DNA from: Burkholderiaceae bacterium
GTDB taxonomy: Bacteria > Pseudomonadota > Gammaproteobacteria > Burkholderiales > Burkholderiaceae_C
NCBI GenBank assembly: GCA_913776825.1
Contig: CAJYPV010000007.1
Span: 219,301 to 283,300, forward strand
Reading direction: 5' to 3'
DNA length: 64,000 nt
A program made the position numbers and the translations under genes. The number at the start of each line of letters is the position of its first letter. Positions within the stretch are counted from its first letter, which is position 1. Shown here piece by piece: positions 46,503-54,425 of the stretch. Below the pieces are notes generated by a model that saw nothing but the letters and a program-made list of their open reading frames with translations, was not told the DNA's origin and made no database searches.

Positions 46503-46834
46503 TGGCCATCCGCTATCTCAAGACCCATGCGGCGCTGGAAGGCCATCTCGGCGCCGAAGACGCCGAAGGGCTGGTCGAGTGGCTGCGCGCGCAGGCCCGG
46601 CCGCAGGTGCATCTGGGCAAGTGCGAATCGCTGCATGCGGCGCTGCTGCAGACGCTGCTGGCGTTCCGGCCCCGCATCAAGGCCGCACCGGCGGATCGCT
46701 GGCTGTGCGCAGCGCTGGGGCTCGAGCCGCCGGCGGCTTCGGCGTCGGCCGCCTCGACGTCTGGGGCGTCCGCATCGTCAGCGGCGTCAGCGGCGTCTTT
46801 CTCCTCACCTTCTCCCGCCGGGAGTTCCGAATGA
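46502..46834 (+). CDS. Small protein, possibly STAS-like
   Basis: 110 residues. The first 75 are compact: HLGAEDAEGLVEWLRAQA followed by QVHLGKCESLHAALLQTLLA. The second part resembles the beta-strand/helix 'hydrophilic-then-SxxLHxAxLQ' core of STAS domains, but no phosphorylatable serine is clear. The last 35 residues are Ala/Ser-rich and low complexity (ASAASTSGASASS). It is coupled to cheA by TGATG and to the next cheY by ATGA, so it belongs to the pathway; its function is unknown. Confidence 0.7.
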   Translation: MAIRYLKTHAALEGHLGAEDAEGLVEWLRAQARPQVHLGKCESLHAALLQTLLAFRPRIKAAPADRWLCAALGLEPPAASASAASTSGASASSAASAASFSSPSPAGSSE

Positions 46835-47199
46835 ACAAAACCATCCTGATCGTCGACGACTCCACGACCATGCTGATGAGCCTGCGCAATTCGCTCAGCA
46901 TGAGCGGGCTCACGGTGGAGACCGCGACCGACGGCGCGATGGCGCTGGAAAAGCTCAAGGGCGGGCTGAAGCCGGCGCTGATCATCACCGACATCAACAT
47001 GCCCAAGATGGACGGCCTGGGGCTGATCCAGGAAGCCCGCAAGCTGCTGCGCTTCACGCCGATCCTGGCGCTCACCACCGAAAGCCAGCAGGGCAAACGC
47101 GATGAGGCCAAGCGCCACGGCGCCACCGGCTGGCTGGTCAAGCCGCTGGGTGGCAATGAACTGCTGCAGGTGATCCGCCAGGTGATTCCTGGCCTGTGA
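46831..47199 (+). CDS. cheY: CheY-like response regulator, second copy
   Basis: 122 residues, a bare receiver: [20 protein letters not shown], phosphoacceptor Asp54 in [14 protein letters not shown], Thr in LALTTES and Lys in WLVKPLGG. Closest in pattern to CheY proteins that are single-domain outputs. ATGA overlap with the small protein gene; GGGAG precedes the ATG. Cytoplasmic phosphate acceptor from CheA. Confidence 0.93.
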   Translation: MNKTILIVDDSTTMLMSLRNSLSMSGLTVETATDGAMALEKLKGGLKPALIITDINMPKMDGLGLIQEARKLLRFTPILALTTESQQGKRDEAKRHGATGWLVKPLGGNELLQVIRQVIPGL

Positions 47200-47210
47200 G
47201 GAGACGCATC

Positions 47211-48560
47211 ATGGACCCCGATCAATCCGTCCGCGAGCCCGACTCGGATACCGCGGCCCCTTCCCCGGTCGACGCCGCACCCAGGCGATCAAGCCCGGCC
47301 AGCGATTGGCTGCGTGCCCATGCGATGACCGGCCTGGGCGTGTGCGCGGCCTTGGGATGGCTGGCTTATGCGCTTCAGGCGGTCCCGTCCTGCGAGGGCA
47401 TGAGCGCGCCGGTGGCCTGGGCCGTCGGCGGCGCCTGGATCGGCTGGCAGGCCCGCCGCTGGCAGGAGCGCCGCAAGGCCAACGGATCGAACAGTGCGCG
47501 GGTGCCGCATCCGCAGACCAGCACGGTGGTGGCGCAGGACATCTCGACCCTGCAGCAGGCCTTCGCGGTGCTGGGCCAGCAGGTGAACGCCACGATTCAG
47601 ACCTCGGAAACCGCCGTGCTCGCGATGGGCGAGCGCATGTCGCGGGTGCATGTCCGCACCACCGATCTGCGGCAGCGCGTGGTGGATGCGGTCGCGCATT
47701 CGGAGGGCCTGTCCGAGCAATCGCTGCGGCAATCGCATGAGCATGCGGCGGCGGTGGCGGATCTCGCCGCGCATCAACAGACCTTCGAGCGGACCCGCAT
47801 GGAATTCCTGCAGCGGGTGCGCAACTCGGTGGACCAGGTGCGCCATCTCACGCCGCTGGCCGAGCTGATCAGCGACATCGCGCGCCAGACCAACATGCTG
47901 GCGATCAATGCAGCGATCGAGGCCGCGCGGGCCGGCAATGAAGGCTCGGGCTTCAAGGTGGTGGCCGGCGAGGTGCGTCGGCTCTCCACGCAGACGGCCG
48001 ACGCCGCCAATCAGGTGATGCAGGGCATCCAGCAGGCGGCCCTGGCCATCGAGCGCGAGGCCACGCAGCTGGAGAACGAGCTGGGCGAGAGCTCCGCGGC
48101 GCAGCTGGACGAGATCGCCAAGCACATCACCACGATGAGCCAGACGCTGGGCGAGGTGGTGCCGTATCTCGGCCAGCTGTCCACCCAGATGGACCACGGC
48201 ATCGCCGAGGTCACCTCCGACATCATCGACACGCTGGGGGACATGCAGTTCCAGGACATCAACCGCCAGTTGCTCGAACAGATCAACCATGCCTTGTCCA
48301 GCCTCTCCAGCCACTTCGCGCAGCTCTATCAGCTGATCGACGGCCAGGCGCCGCCGCCGCCGCTGCTGCTGGAGGAACTGCTGCAGCGCTGGACGCAGGA
48401 CTATGTGATGCAGGCGCAGCGTGTGGCGCATGTACTGGCCGTCGGCGGCAAGCACGGTTCGGCCAGCAATGTGGTGCCGCTGCGCGAGGACGTCGGCCTG
48501 CCGGAGCCGCCGACCATGCAGCTCGCCGTGGCCAACGGCCCGCGCATCGAGCTGTTCTGA
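47211..48560 (+). CDS. Membrane receptor-like protein with CheZ-like DxxxQ motif
   Basis: 449 residues. Two hydrophobic stretches near the N-terminus (about 40-58 and 68-84) with almost no periplasmic loop. A receptor signalling tip follows: [24 protein letters not shown] at about 222-245, then [11 protein letters not shown]. Beyond the coiled coil is [19 protein letters not shown], in which Asp349 and Gln353 have the DxxxQ spacing of the CheZ phosphatase site (QDLTGQ). No separate CheZ is present. The ATG at 47211 has GGAG upstream. Confidence 0.85.
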   Translation: MDPDQSVREPDSDTAAPSPVDAAPRRSSPASDWLRAHAMTGLGVCAALGWLAYALQAVPSCEGMSAPVAWAVGGAWIGWQARRWQERRKANGSNSARVPHPQTSTVVAQDISTLQQAFAVLGQQVNATIQTSETAVLAMGERMSRVHVRTTDLRQRVVDAVAHSEGLSEQSLRQSHEHAAAVADLAAHQQTFERTRMEFLQRVRNSVDQVRHLTPLAELISDIARQTNMLAINAAIEAARAGNEGSGFKVVAGEVRRLSTQTADAANQVMQGIQQAALAIEREATQLENELGESSAAQLDEIAKHITTMSQTLGEVVPYLGQLSTQMDHGIAEVTSDIIDTLGDMQFQDINRQLLEQINHALSSLSSHFAQLYQLIDGQAPPPPLLLEELLQRWTQDYVMQAQRVAHVLAVGGKHGSASNVVPLREDVGLPEPPTMQLAVANGPRIELF

Positions 48561-48591
48561 GCCGCTCGACCTGATCCCTCGGAGACACCTC

Positions 48592-49809
48592 ATGCATGCG
48601 ATGCCGATGACCGGACTGGTGCTGAGCGGCGGTGGCGCCCGCGCCGCCTATCAGGTGGGCGTGCTGCGCGCGATCGCGCAGATCCGCAAGGAGCTGATGA
48701 AGGAATCGTCCCTCTCCGGCAATCCGTTCGCGGTGATCTCGGGCACCTCGGCCGGCGCGATCAACGGCGCGGGATTGGCGTGTCATGCGGATGATTTCGA
48801 TGCCGGCGTGGCGCGGCTGTCGGAAGTCTGGGCCGGCTTTCATGCGGCTCAGGTCTATCGATGCGACATGCTGAGCCTGCTCGGCAACGGCATGCGCTGG
48901 ATGGGCGTGATGTCGATGGGCTGGACCCTGCGACGGCTGCGGCCGCGCTCGCTGCTGGACAACACGCCCCTCGGCCAGATGCTGCGCGAAGTGATTCCGA
49001 TGCATCGTCTGCCCAGCCTGCTGGCGCGGCGCCATCTGCATGCGCTGAGCATCAGCGCGTCCAGCTACACCACCGGCGAGCATGTGACCTTCTATCAAAG
49101 CAGCACGCCGATTCCGCCGTGGGTGCGCACCCAGCGCATCGCCGCGCCGACCATGCTGGTGCATGAGCATCTGATGGCCTCGTCCGCGATCCCGTTCATC
49201 TTTCCGGCGATCCGTCTGCATCACGAAGGCGGCGGCGCCTGGTATGGGGATGGGTCGATGCGGCAATCATCGCCGCTCTCTCCTGCGATCCATCTGGGCG
49301 CGCGGCGTCTGGTGATCATCGGCGCCGGGCGCATGCATGAGCCGCCCCAGGCGCCGCAGAAGGACCACCGCTATCCCTCGCTGGCGCAGGTGGCCGGCCA
49401 TGCGATGTCCAGCATCTTCCTGGATGCGCTCGCCTCGGACATCGAACGCATGGTGCGCATCAACCGGACGCTGGAGCATCTCTCACCGGCGCAGCGGGCC
49501 GAGCATCCGCTCAAGCCGATCGAGAGCATCGTGATCGCGCCCAGCCAGCGGCTGGACGACATCGCCTCCAAGCACATCCATGCCTTGCCGAAGGCGGTGC
49601 AGGTGCTGCTGCGCTCCACCGGCGTGCGGCCCGGCCAGTTGCAGGGCGCGGCGCTGGCGAGCTATCTGCTCTTCGAAGGCGCCTACACCCAGGAGCTGAT
49701 GGCGCTGGGCGAAAGCGACGGCCTGGCCCATCGCCAGGCCTTGCTGGCCTTCCTGCGGCCCAGCGAGTTCACCGCCGCACGCGCGAATCGGCAGCTCGCG
49801 CTGACCTGA
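48592..49809 (+). CDS. Patatin-like phospholipase
   Basis: 405 residues. Patatin fold with oxyanion GGGARAAYQ, nucleophile Ser53 in GTSAG, and the catalytic Asp220 in YGDGSM, the Ser-Asp dyad of this acyl-hydrolase family. No signal peptide, so cytoplasmic or membrane-associated. GGAG lies seven bases before the ATG. It starts 31 bases after the receptor-like gene on the same strand and may be co-transcribed as an effector or accessory enzyme of the chemosensory operon; that link is inferred. Confidence 0.88.
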   Translation: MHAMPMTGLVLSGGGARAAYQVGVLRAIAQIRKELMKESSLSGNPFAVISGTSAGAINGAGLACHADDFDAGVARLSEVWAGFHAAQVYRCDMLSLLGNGMRWMGVMSMGWTLRRLRPRSLLDNTPLGQMLREVIPMHRLPSLLARRHLHALSISASSYTTGEHVTFYQSSTPIPPWVRTQRIAAPTMLVHEHLMASSAIPFIFPAIRLHHEGGGAWYGDGSMRQSSPLSPAIHLGARRLVIIGAGRMHEPPQAPQKDHRYPSLAQVAGHAMSSIFLDALASDIERMVRINRTLEHLSPAQRAEHPLKPIESIVIAPSQRLDDIASKHIHALPKAVQVLLRSTGVRPGQLQGAALASYLLFEGAYTQELMALGESDGLAHRQALLAFLRPSEFTAARANRQLALT

Positions 49810-50042
49810 GCGCGGCGGGCAGCCCGCCACCGGTCGGCCGCCATCCGCCGTCCGCCGCACCTGCCGGCAGGGTGAAAGGCACTGGAGTACAGTGGCTTTT
49901 CATCGGCCCACGCCGACCGTTTCGTCCCGCGCGCACCCGGCGTGCCAGGGGCGCTGCGGCGCGACCGCTCGTAAAGTCTTGTTGCACGGTCAACGGGATC
50001 CGGACGGCTGGCGTTGGGCTCTGACGTATGTGGAGTCAAGAC

Positions 50043-50510
50043 ATGAAGAAGCTGCTGATTGCCTCGATGGTGGTGTCCCTCGCCGCCTGTTCCACCAGCA
50101 ACCCGGACGTGATCCAGCGCGGCGATGCGCAACGTCTGTCGACGGTTCAGGACGCCACCGTGCTGTCGGTGCGCAACGTCACCGTCGACGGCTCGCAGAG
50201 CGGCGCCGGTGCGCTGACGGGTGCGGTGGTCGGCGGCGTGGCGGGATCGACCGTCGGCGGCAGCCGGGAAGGCCTGATCGTTGGCGTGCTGGGCGCAGTC
50301 GCGGGCGCGGCCATCGGCAATGCGACCGAACGCGGCGTGACGCGTGAGGATGCCGTCGAGATCCTGCTGCAGATGCGCAACGGCGAGCGCCGCGCGATCG
50401 TCCAGGCCAAGGGCAATGAAACGCTGCAGCCCGGCGAACCGGTGATCATCGTCAACACCGGCGGCAAGACCCGCGTGATGCGCGCGCCGGCCGTGACGCG
50501 GACGCAGTGA
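50043..50510 (+). CDS. Glycine-zipper outer-membrane lipoprotein (SlyB-like)
   Basis: 155 residues. Lipoprotein signal MKKLLIASMVVSLAAC with the modified cysteine at about 16. A glycine zipper follows (GAGALTGAVVGGVAGSTVGG and VGVLGAVAGAAIGNATERG), as in SlyB/PcpL-type 2TM lipoproteins. A polar C-terminal half ends RTQ. GGAG lies seven bases before the ATG at 50043. Thought to stabilise the outer membrane; this is from family knowledge. Confidence 0.85.
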   Translation: MKKLLIASMVVSLAACSTSNPDVIQRGDAQRLSTVQDATVLSVRNVTVDGSQSGAGALTGAVVGGVAGSTVGGSREGLIVGVLGAVAGAAIGNATERGVTREDAVEILLQMRNGERRAIVQAKGNETLQPGEPVIIVNTGGKTRVMRAPAVTRTQ

Positions 50511-50594
50511 ATTTGGCGCAGGGCGTGAAGGTCGGTCGCGAGGCCCTGTCGCCGCTGACGACGCTGACGACGCTCTGACAGTCCGATGAGGTGC

Positions 50595-50626
50595 CGCTGA
50601 GGCCGTGGCGCCTCAGCGCCTCAGCG
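50595..50626. other. Hairpin between convergent genes
   Basis: CGCTGAGGC (50595-50603) pairs with GCCTCAGCG at 50610-50618, or with a duplicate copy at 50618-50626. It lies between the lipoprotein and regA stops. There is no T-run, so it is a possible but not strong bidirectional terminator. Confidence 0.4.
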
Positions 50627-50628
50627 CA

Positions 50629-51189
50629 TCACTTCACCCGCTGCTTCTCCAGCTTGCGCGCCAGCGTGCGGCGATGCATGCCGAGCCGGCGAGCGGTCTC
50701 GGAGATGTTGAAGTCGGTCGCCGCCAGCGTCTCGTGGATGCGTTCCCATTCCAGCGTCTTGATCGAGGTGGTCGCCCGGTCGGTCACTTCCACGTCCGCA
50801 TCGCCCTGGGTGCGCTCGAAGGCGGCCTCGATGTCGTCGGTGTTGGCCGGCTTGGCCAGGTAGTGCCGTGCGCCCAGCTTGATCGCTTCCACGGCGGTCG
50901 CGATGCTGGCGTATCCGGTGAGCACCACGATCACCATCGCCTCGTCATGCTGATGCAGCGTCTGCACGCAGGTGAGGCCGGAGCCACCGCCGGCGAGCTT
51001 CAAATCCACCACCGCATATTCCGGCGTGTCTTCCGGGCCGCGCTCGGCGAGCAGGCGCTGCACCTGCTCCACGCTGGCGGCGCGCAGCACGGTGTAGCCG
51101 CGCCGCTCGAACGAACGGGACAACGTGCGCGCGAAGGCGTCGTCGTCCTCCACGATCAGCAGCAGTCGGTCTTCCTCATCGGCCATCAT
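50629..51189 (-). CDS. regA: RegA/PrrA-type redox response regulator
   Basis: 186 residues. Receiver with LLIVEDDDAFARTLSRSFERR, phosphoacceptor aspartate in YAVVDLKLAGGGSG and LTGYASIATAVEAIK. C-terminal Fis-type helix-turn-helix: FNISETARRLGMHRRTLARKLEK, the hallmark of the RegA/PrrA/ActR family of aerobic/anaerobic energy-metabolism regulators. It overlaps the end of regB by 14 bases and is the last gene of the cyo operon. ATG 51186 is an equally good start. Confidence 0.92.
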   Translation of the reverse strand: MMADEEDRLLLIVEDDDAFARTLSRSFERRGYTVLRAASVEQVQRLLAERGPEDTPEYAVVDLKLAGGGSGLTCVQTLHQHDEAMVIVVLTGYASIATAVEAIKLGARHYLAKPANTDDIEAAFERTQGDADVEVTDRATTSIKTLEWERIHETLAATDFNISETARRLGMHRRTLARKLEKQRVK

Positions 51190-52591
51190 GGGTGGGATTC
51201 TCCGGCAGACCCTGAGGCATCAGTGCGGACAGTGGTAATCGGATCTCCACCTCGGCGCCGCCGCCCTCCTCGGGCGGACGATTGCGCGCCTGCAGCCGGC
51301 CTCCCAACGAGCGACACACATTCAGCGCCAGGAACAGGCCCAGCCCGCCGCCCGGCCGTCCCTTGCTGGATTGGTAGGGCTTGCCGAAGCGCTCGAGCAT
51401 TTCGAGCGGGAATCCCGGACCGTGGTCCTGCACGCAGATCACCAACTGATCGTCCTCGGCAAAGGCGCGCAGGCTGATCGACCGCGACGGCGCCGCTTCC
51501 AGCGCGTTGTCGAGGATGTTGTCGACCATCTGCTTCAGGCCGACATCGGACACGATGCGCAGATCCGGCAGATCCAGATCGCGGCGGTAGTCGAGGCCAA
51601 CGCACGGCCGGGTGGTGCGCCAATGGGTGACGAGCTCGTCGAGAAAAGCGTGCAGCGTGGTGAGTTGCGGCGCCTCGCCCCGCATCTCGCCGGCCGACAT
51701 GAGAATGCCGCTGACGATCGCCTTGCAGCGGCTCAGCTGGATCTGCATCTCCTCGATTTCTTCGCGCAGCTCCGGATCGCCGGCGAAGGGCGCCATGTGG
51801 GCCCAATCGCCCAGGATCACCGACAGCGTCGCCAACGGCGTGCCGAGCTCATGGGCCGCGCCGGACGCCAGCAGGCCCATGCGGACGATGTGTTCCTCTT
51901 CAGCAGCACGCTGCCGGAGATCCGCCAGCCGCGCATCGCGCTGGCGGAGGTTCCAGCTGATGCGATGGATCGAGGTGACCAGCAGCCCGGCATTGATCGC
52001 GAAGCAGATCAGCAGCCCGCCCACGTAATGCGGCGGCAGCGAAAGGCCGGCCAGATCGGGCAACAGCAGCGCCTGATGCCATTGGGTCAGCGCCAGGAAA
52101 CACGCCGAGGTGAGCGCGACCATCGGCCACACATAGCGCGCCGGCAGCAGCACCGCGCCCACCGCGATCTGCAGCAGGAACAGGAAGATGAAGGGATTGG
52201 TGACACCGCCGCTGTAGTAGAGCTGGCCGCTGAGCACCGCCACATCCACCAGCAGGCCGGAGAACAGCTCCGCATCGCTGACGCCCGGCACCCAGCGGGT
52301 GCGCGCCCAGCAGGCGATGTTGAAGAGCAGCAGCACCGACAGCAGCGTCAGCATCTCCGCCACCGGCAGGCGAATGTGCAGCACGAAATGCACCGACACC
52401 ACCGTGACCAACTGGCCGGCGACCGCCAGCCAGCGCAGCTGCACCAACTGGCGCAGGTTGTTGCGCCCGGCCTGATTGACCGGCGCCTGACGACCGCCGA
52501 TCAGCGTTTCGTCGTCCAGCCGAGCGAAGCGGCTGTCCGCGCCGGCGGGGTCAGGCGTTGTCAGCGGCACGTTCCGGCTCTCCGGCGTCAC
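51176..52591 (-). CDS. regB: RegB/PrrB-type redox sensor histidine kinase
   Basis: 471 residues. About six membrane helices with the quinone-binding loop YSGGVTNPFIF, a defining RegB motif. Kinase core: GAAHELGTPLATLS with phospho-His247, then SRCKAIVSGIL, where Cys289 matches the redox-active cysteine of RegB, and NILDNALEAAP and GLGLFLAL. It would sense quinone or oxygen state and phosphorylate RegA. The GTG start at 52591 lies within surf1 (41-base overlap); GTG 52570 is an alternative with GGAG upstream. Confidence 0.92.
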   Translation of the reverse strand: MTPESRNVPLTTPDPAGADSRFARLDDETLIGGRQAPVNQAGRNNLRQLVQLRWLAVAGQLVTVVSVHFVLHIRLPVAEMLTLLSVLLLFNIACWARTRWVPGVSDAELFSGLLVDVAVLSGQLYYSGGVTNPFIFLFLLQIAVGAVLLPARYVWPMVALTSACFLALTQWHQALLLPDLAGLSLPPHYVGGLLICFAINAGLLVTSIHRISWNLRQRDARLADLRQRAAEEEHIVRMGLLASGAAHELGTPLATLSVILGDWAHMAPFAGDPELREEIEEMQIQLSRCKAIVSGILMSAGEMRGEAPQLTTLHAFLDELVTHWRTTRPCVGLDYRRDLDLPDLRIVSDVGLKQMVDNILDNALEAAPSRSISLRAFAEDDQLVICVQDHGPGFPLEMLERFGKPYQSSKGRPGGGLGLFLALNVCRSLGGRLQARNRPPEEGGGAEVEIRLPLSALMPQGLPENPTHDGR

Positions 52592-53381
52592 GGCGGCGAC
52601 GGTCTTCGCGCCACAGGAAGACCGCGATGCCGGCCGTCCCCAGCGCCATCGCGAACCAGGTCAGCGCATACGAGCGGTGGTTGTTGTTGAAGCGGACCAC
52701 CGTCAGGCCCGGACGCGGCCAGCGCTCCAGCGTGGACGCGGCGGTGCCAGGCGATGACGAACCGGCGGTGGTGCCGCGTTCATCGCTTTCATCGATGAAG
52801 TACGGCGCCAGCGGTCCTTCGAGCGCCTGCGTCTGGCCGATGGCCTGCACATCGCGTGAATACCAGCGGCCGGCCTTGGCGTCGTTGCGCTGCAGCAGGC
52901 TGCCGCCGGGCTCGGTGAGCCGCAGCAGACCGCGGACCTCGACCTCGCCCTGCTGTTCGGTGGCGCTGCGGGAGGGCCGGGTCTTGAAGGCCGCCGGCAC
53001 GAAGCCGCGATTGATCAGCACCCAGTTGCCCTGCGTGCTGCGCAGCGGCGTCAGCACCCAATAGCCGGCGCCCAGCTCGGTGCTGGCGCCGACCAGGGTC
53101 TCGCGCGAATGGTCGAAGCTGCCGCGCACCAGCACGCGGCGGTATTCGTCATCGGCCTTGTTGATCGCTTCCCACTTGGCGCCTTCCGGCGCGAGTTCGG
53201 CCTCGGCGGCCAGACGCTTCTCGAGCCGCGCGATCAGGTCTTCTTTCCACGACAGACGCTGGAGCTGCCAGCAGCCCAGCGCCACGAAGGCCACAAACAA
53301 AAGGGCCGCGCCCGACAGCAGCGCCCAGAAGGCGGTGCTGCGGCGCGGCCGCTGCGGCAGGTCCCGGATGGATGGGGCCAT
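52551..53381 (-). CDS. SURF1-family oxidase assembly protein
   Basis: 276 residues with the SURF1 layout: TM1 near residues 18-38, a periplasmic beta-rich domain, and TM2 near 238-256. Typical motifs are GCWQLQRLSWKEDLIARLE, VLVRGSFDH, WVLTPLR, NWVLINRGFVPA, and NNNHRSYALTWFAMA. SURF1 helps insert heme into heme-copper oxidases. The ATG overlaps the cyoD stop (TGATG), and the end overlaps regB, placing it inside the operon. Confidence 0.92.
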   Translation of the reverse strand: MAPSIRDLPQRPRRSTAFWALLSGAALLFVAFVALGCWQLQRLSWKEDLIARLEKRLAAEAELAPEGAKWEAINKADDEYRRVLVRGSFDHSRETLVGASTELGAGYWVLTPLRSTQGNWVLINRGFVPAAFKTRPSRSATEQQGEVEVRGLLRLTEPGGSLLQRNDAKAGRWYSRDVQAIGQTQALEGPLAPYFIDESDERGTTAGSSSPGTAASTLERWPRPGLTVVRFNNNHRSYALTWFAMALGTAGIAVFLWREDRRRRDAGEPERAADNA

Positions 53382-53782
53382 CAGGGCATGTTGCGCATGT
53401 CGTGGACCGGCATCATGTTGGCGTTCAGGTGGAACATCACCCAGATCGAACCGGCCAGCATGATGACGACGACGGCGATGGTGAAGATCAGCGACAGCAT
53501 CGACCAGCCGCCTTCCACCTTCGAGTTCATGTGCAGGAAGTAGACCATGTGGACCACGATCTGCACCGCGGCGAAGCCCAGCAGGACCAGGCCGGTCACG
53601 GTGGACGACGGAATGATCTTGGCCATCACCAGCCAGAACGGGATCGCGGTCAGCACCACCGACAGGATGAAGCCGATCACGTAACCCTTGACGGTGGCGT
53701 GATAGCCGACGTCCTCATGGTCGTCGTGGTGGTCGTCATGGCCGTGGCCATCGTGGCCGTGTTGGTTGTTGTGCTCGCTCAT
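53381..53782 (-). CDS. cyoD: Cytochrome bo3 quinol oxidase subunit IV
   Basis: 133 residues with three membrane helices and the CyoD pattern VKGYVIGFILSVVLTAIPFW and VQIVVHMVYFLHMN. The N-terminus is exceptionally His/Asp-rich (EHNNQHGHDGHGHDDHHDDHE), with about nine histidines in the first 30 residues, a possible metal-binding tail. ATGA overlap with cyoC; the stop overlaps surf1. Assists assembly of the CuB site in E. coli (family knowledge). Confidence 0.93.
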   Translation of the reverse strand: MSEHNNQHGHDGHGHDDHHDDHEDVGYHATVKGYVIGFILSVVLTAIPFWLVMAKIIPSSTVTGLVLLGFAAVQIVVHMVYFLHMNSKVEGGWSMLSLIFTIAVVVIMLAGSIWVMFHLNANMMPVHDMRNMP

Positions 53783-54402
53783 GGCAGCACTCCCATCAGA
53801 TAAACGAAGGTGAAGACACCGATCCAGATCACGTCCAGGAAGTGCCAGAACATCGACAGGCAGATCAGGCGACGCTTGTTTTCCTTGGTCAGGCCCAGCT
53901 TGCTCACCTGCACCATCAGCGTCACCAGCCAGATGCAGCCGAAGGTGACGTGCAGGCCGTGGGTGCCCACCAGTGTGAAGAAGGACGACAGGAACGCGCT
54001 GCGCTGCGGACCCGCGCCTTCATGGATCAGGTGCGCGAACTCATAGAGTTCGACGGCCAGGAAGCACAGGCCGAGCACGCCGGTCACCGCCAGCCAGGCC
54101 AGGGTGCCGCCCTTCTTGTTGCTCAGCATCTTCAGCATGGCGAAGCCATAGGTGATCGACGAGAGCAGCAGGAAGCCGGTGTTCAGTGCCACCAGCGGCA
54201 GATCGAAGAGGTCGGCGCCCGACGGGCCGGCCGCGTAGCTGCGGCCGAGCACCGCATACGCCGCGAACAGCACCGCGAAGATCAGGCAGTCGCTCATCAG
54301 GTAGATCCAGAACCCGAGGAGCGTGCCGTGCTGCGGATGGTGGTCGCCGTTGTCGTAGAACACCGGCGCACCGGTGTTGTTCGTCATGGTCGTTGCTTGC
54401 AT
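53779..54402 (-). CDS. cyoC: Cytochrome bo3 quinol oxidase subunit III
   Basis: 207 residues, five membrane helices, of the COX3/CyoC family: LLGFWIYLMSDCLIFAVLFA, LLSSITYGFAMLKML and GTHGLHVTFGCIWLVTLM, and the ending WHFLDVIWIGVFTFVYLMG. ATG 54402 is used; ATG 54387 is possible. It follows cyoB by 23 bases and overlaps cyoD. Confidence 0.94.
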   Translation of the reverse strand: MQATTMTNNTGAPVFYDNGDHHPQHGTLLGFWIYLMSDCLIFAVLFAAYAVLGRSYAAGPSGADLFDLPLVALNTGFLLLSSITYGFAMLKMLSNKKGGTLAWLAVTGVLGLCFLAVELYEFAHLIHEGAGPQRSAFLSSFFTLVGTHGLHVTFGCIWLVTLMVQVSKLGLTKENKRRLICLSMFWHFLDVIWIGVFTFVYLMGVLP

Positions 54403-54425
54403 GTTGGATATCGCTCGCTGCGGTT

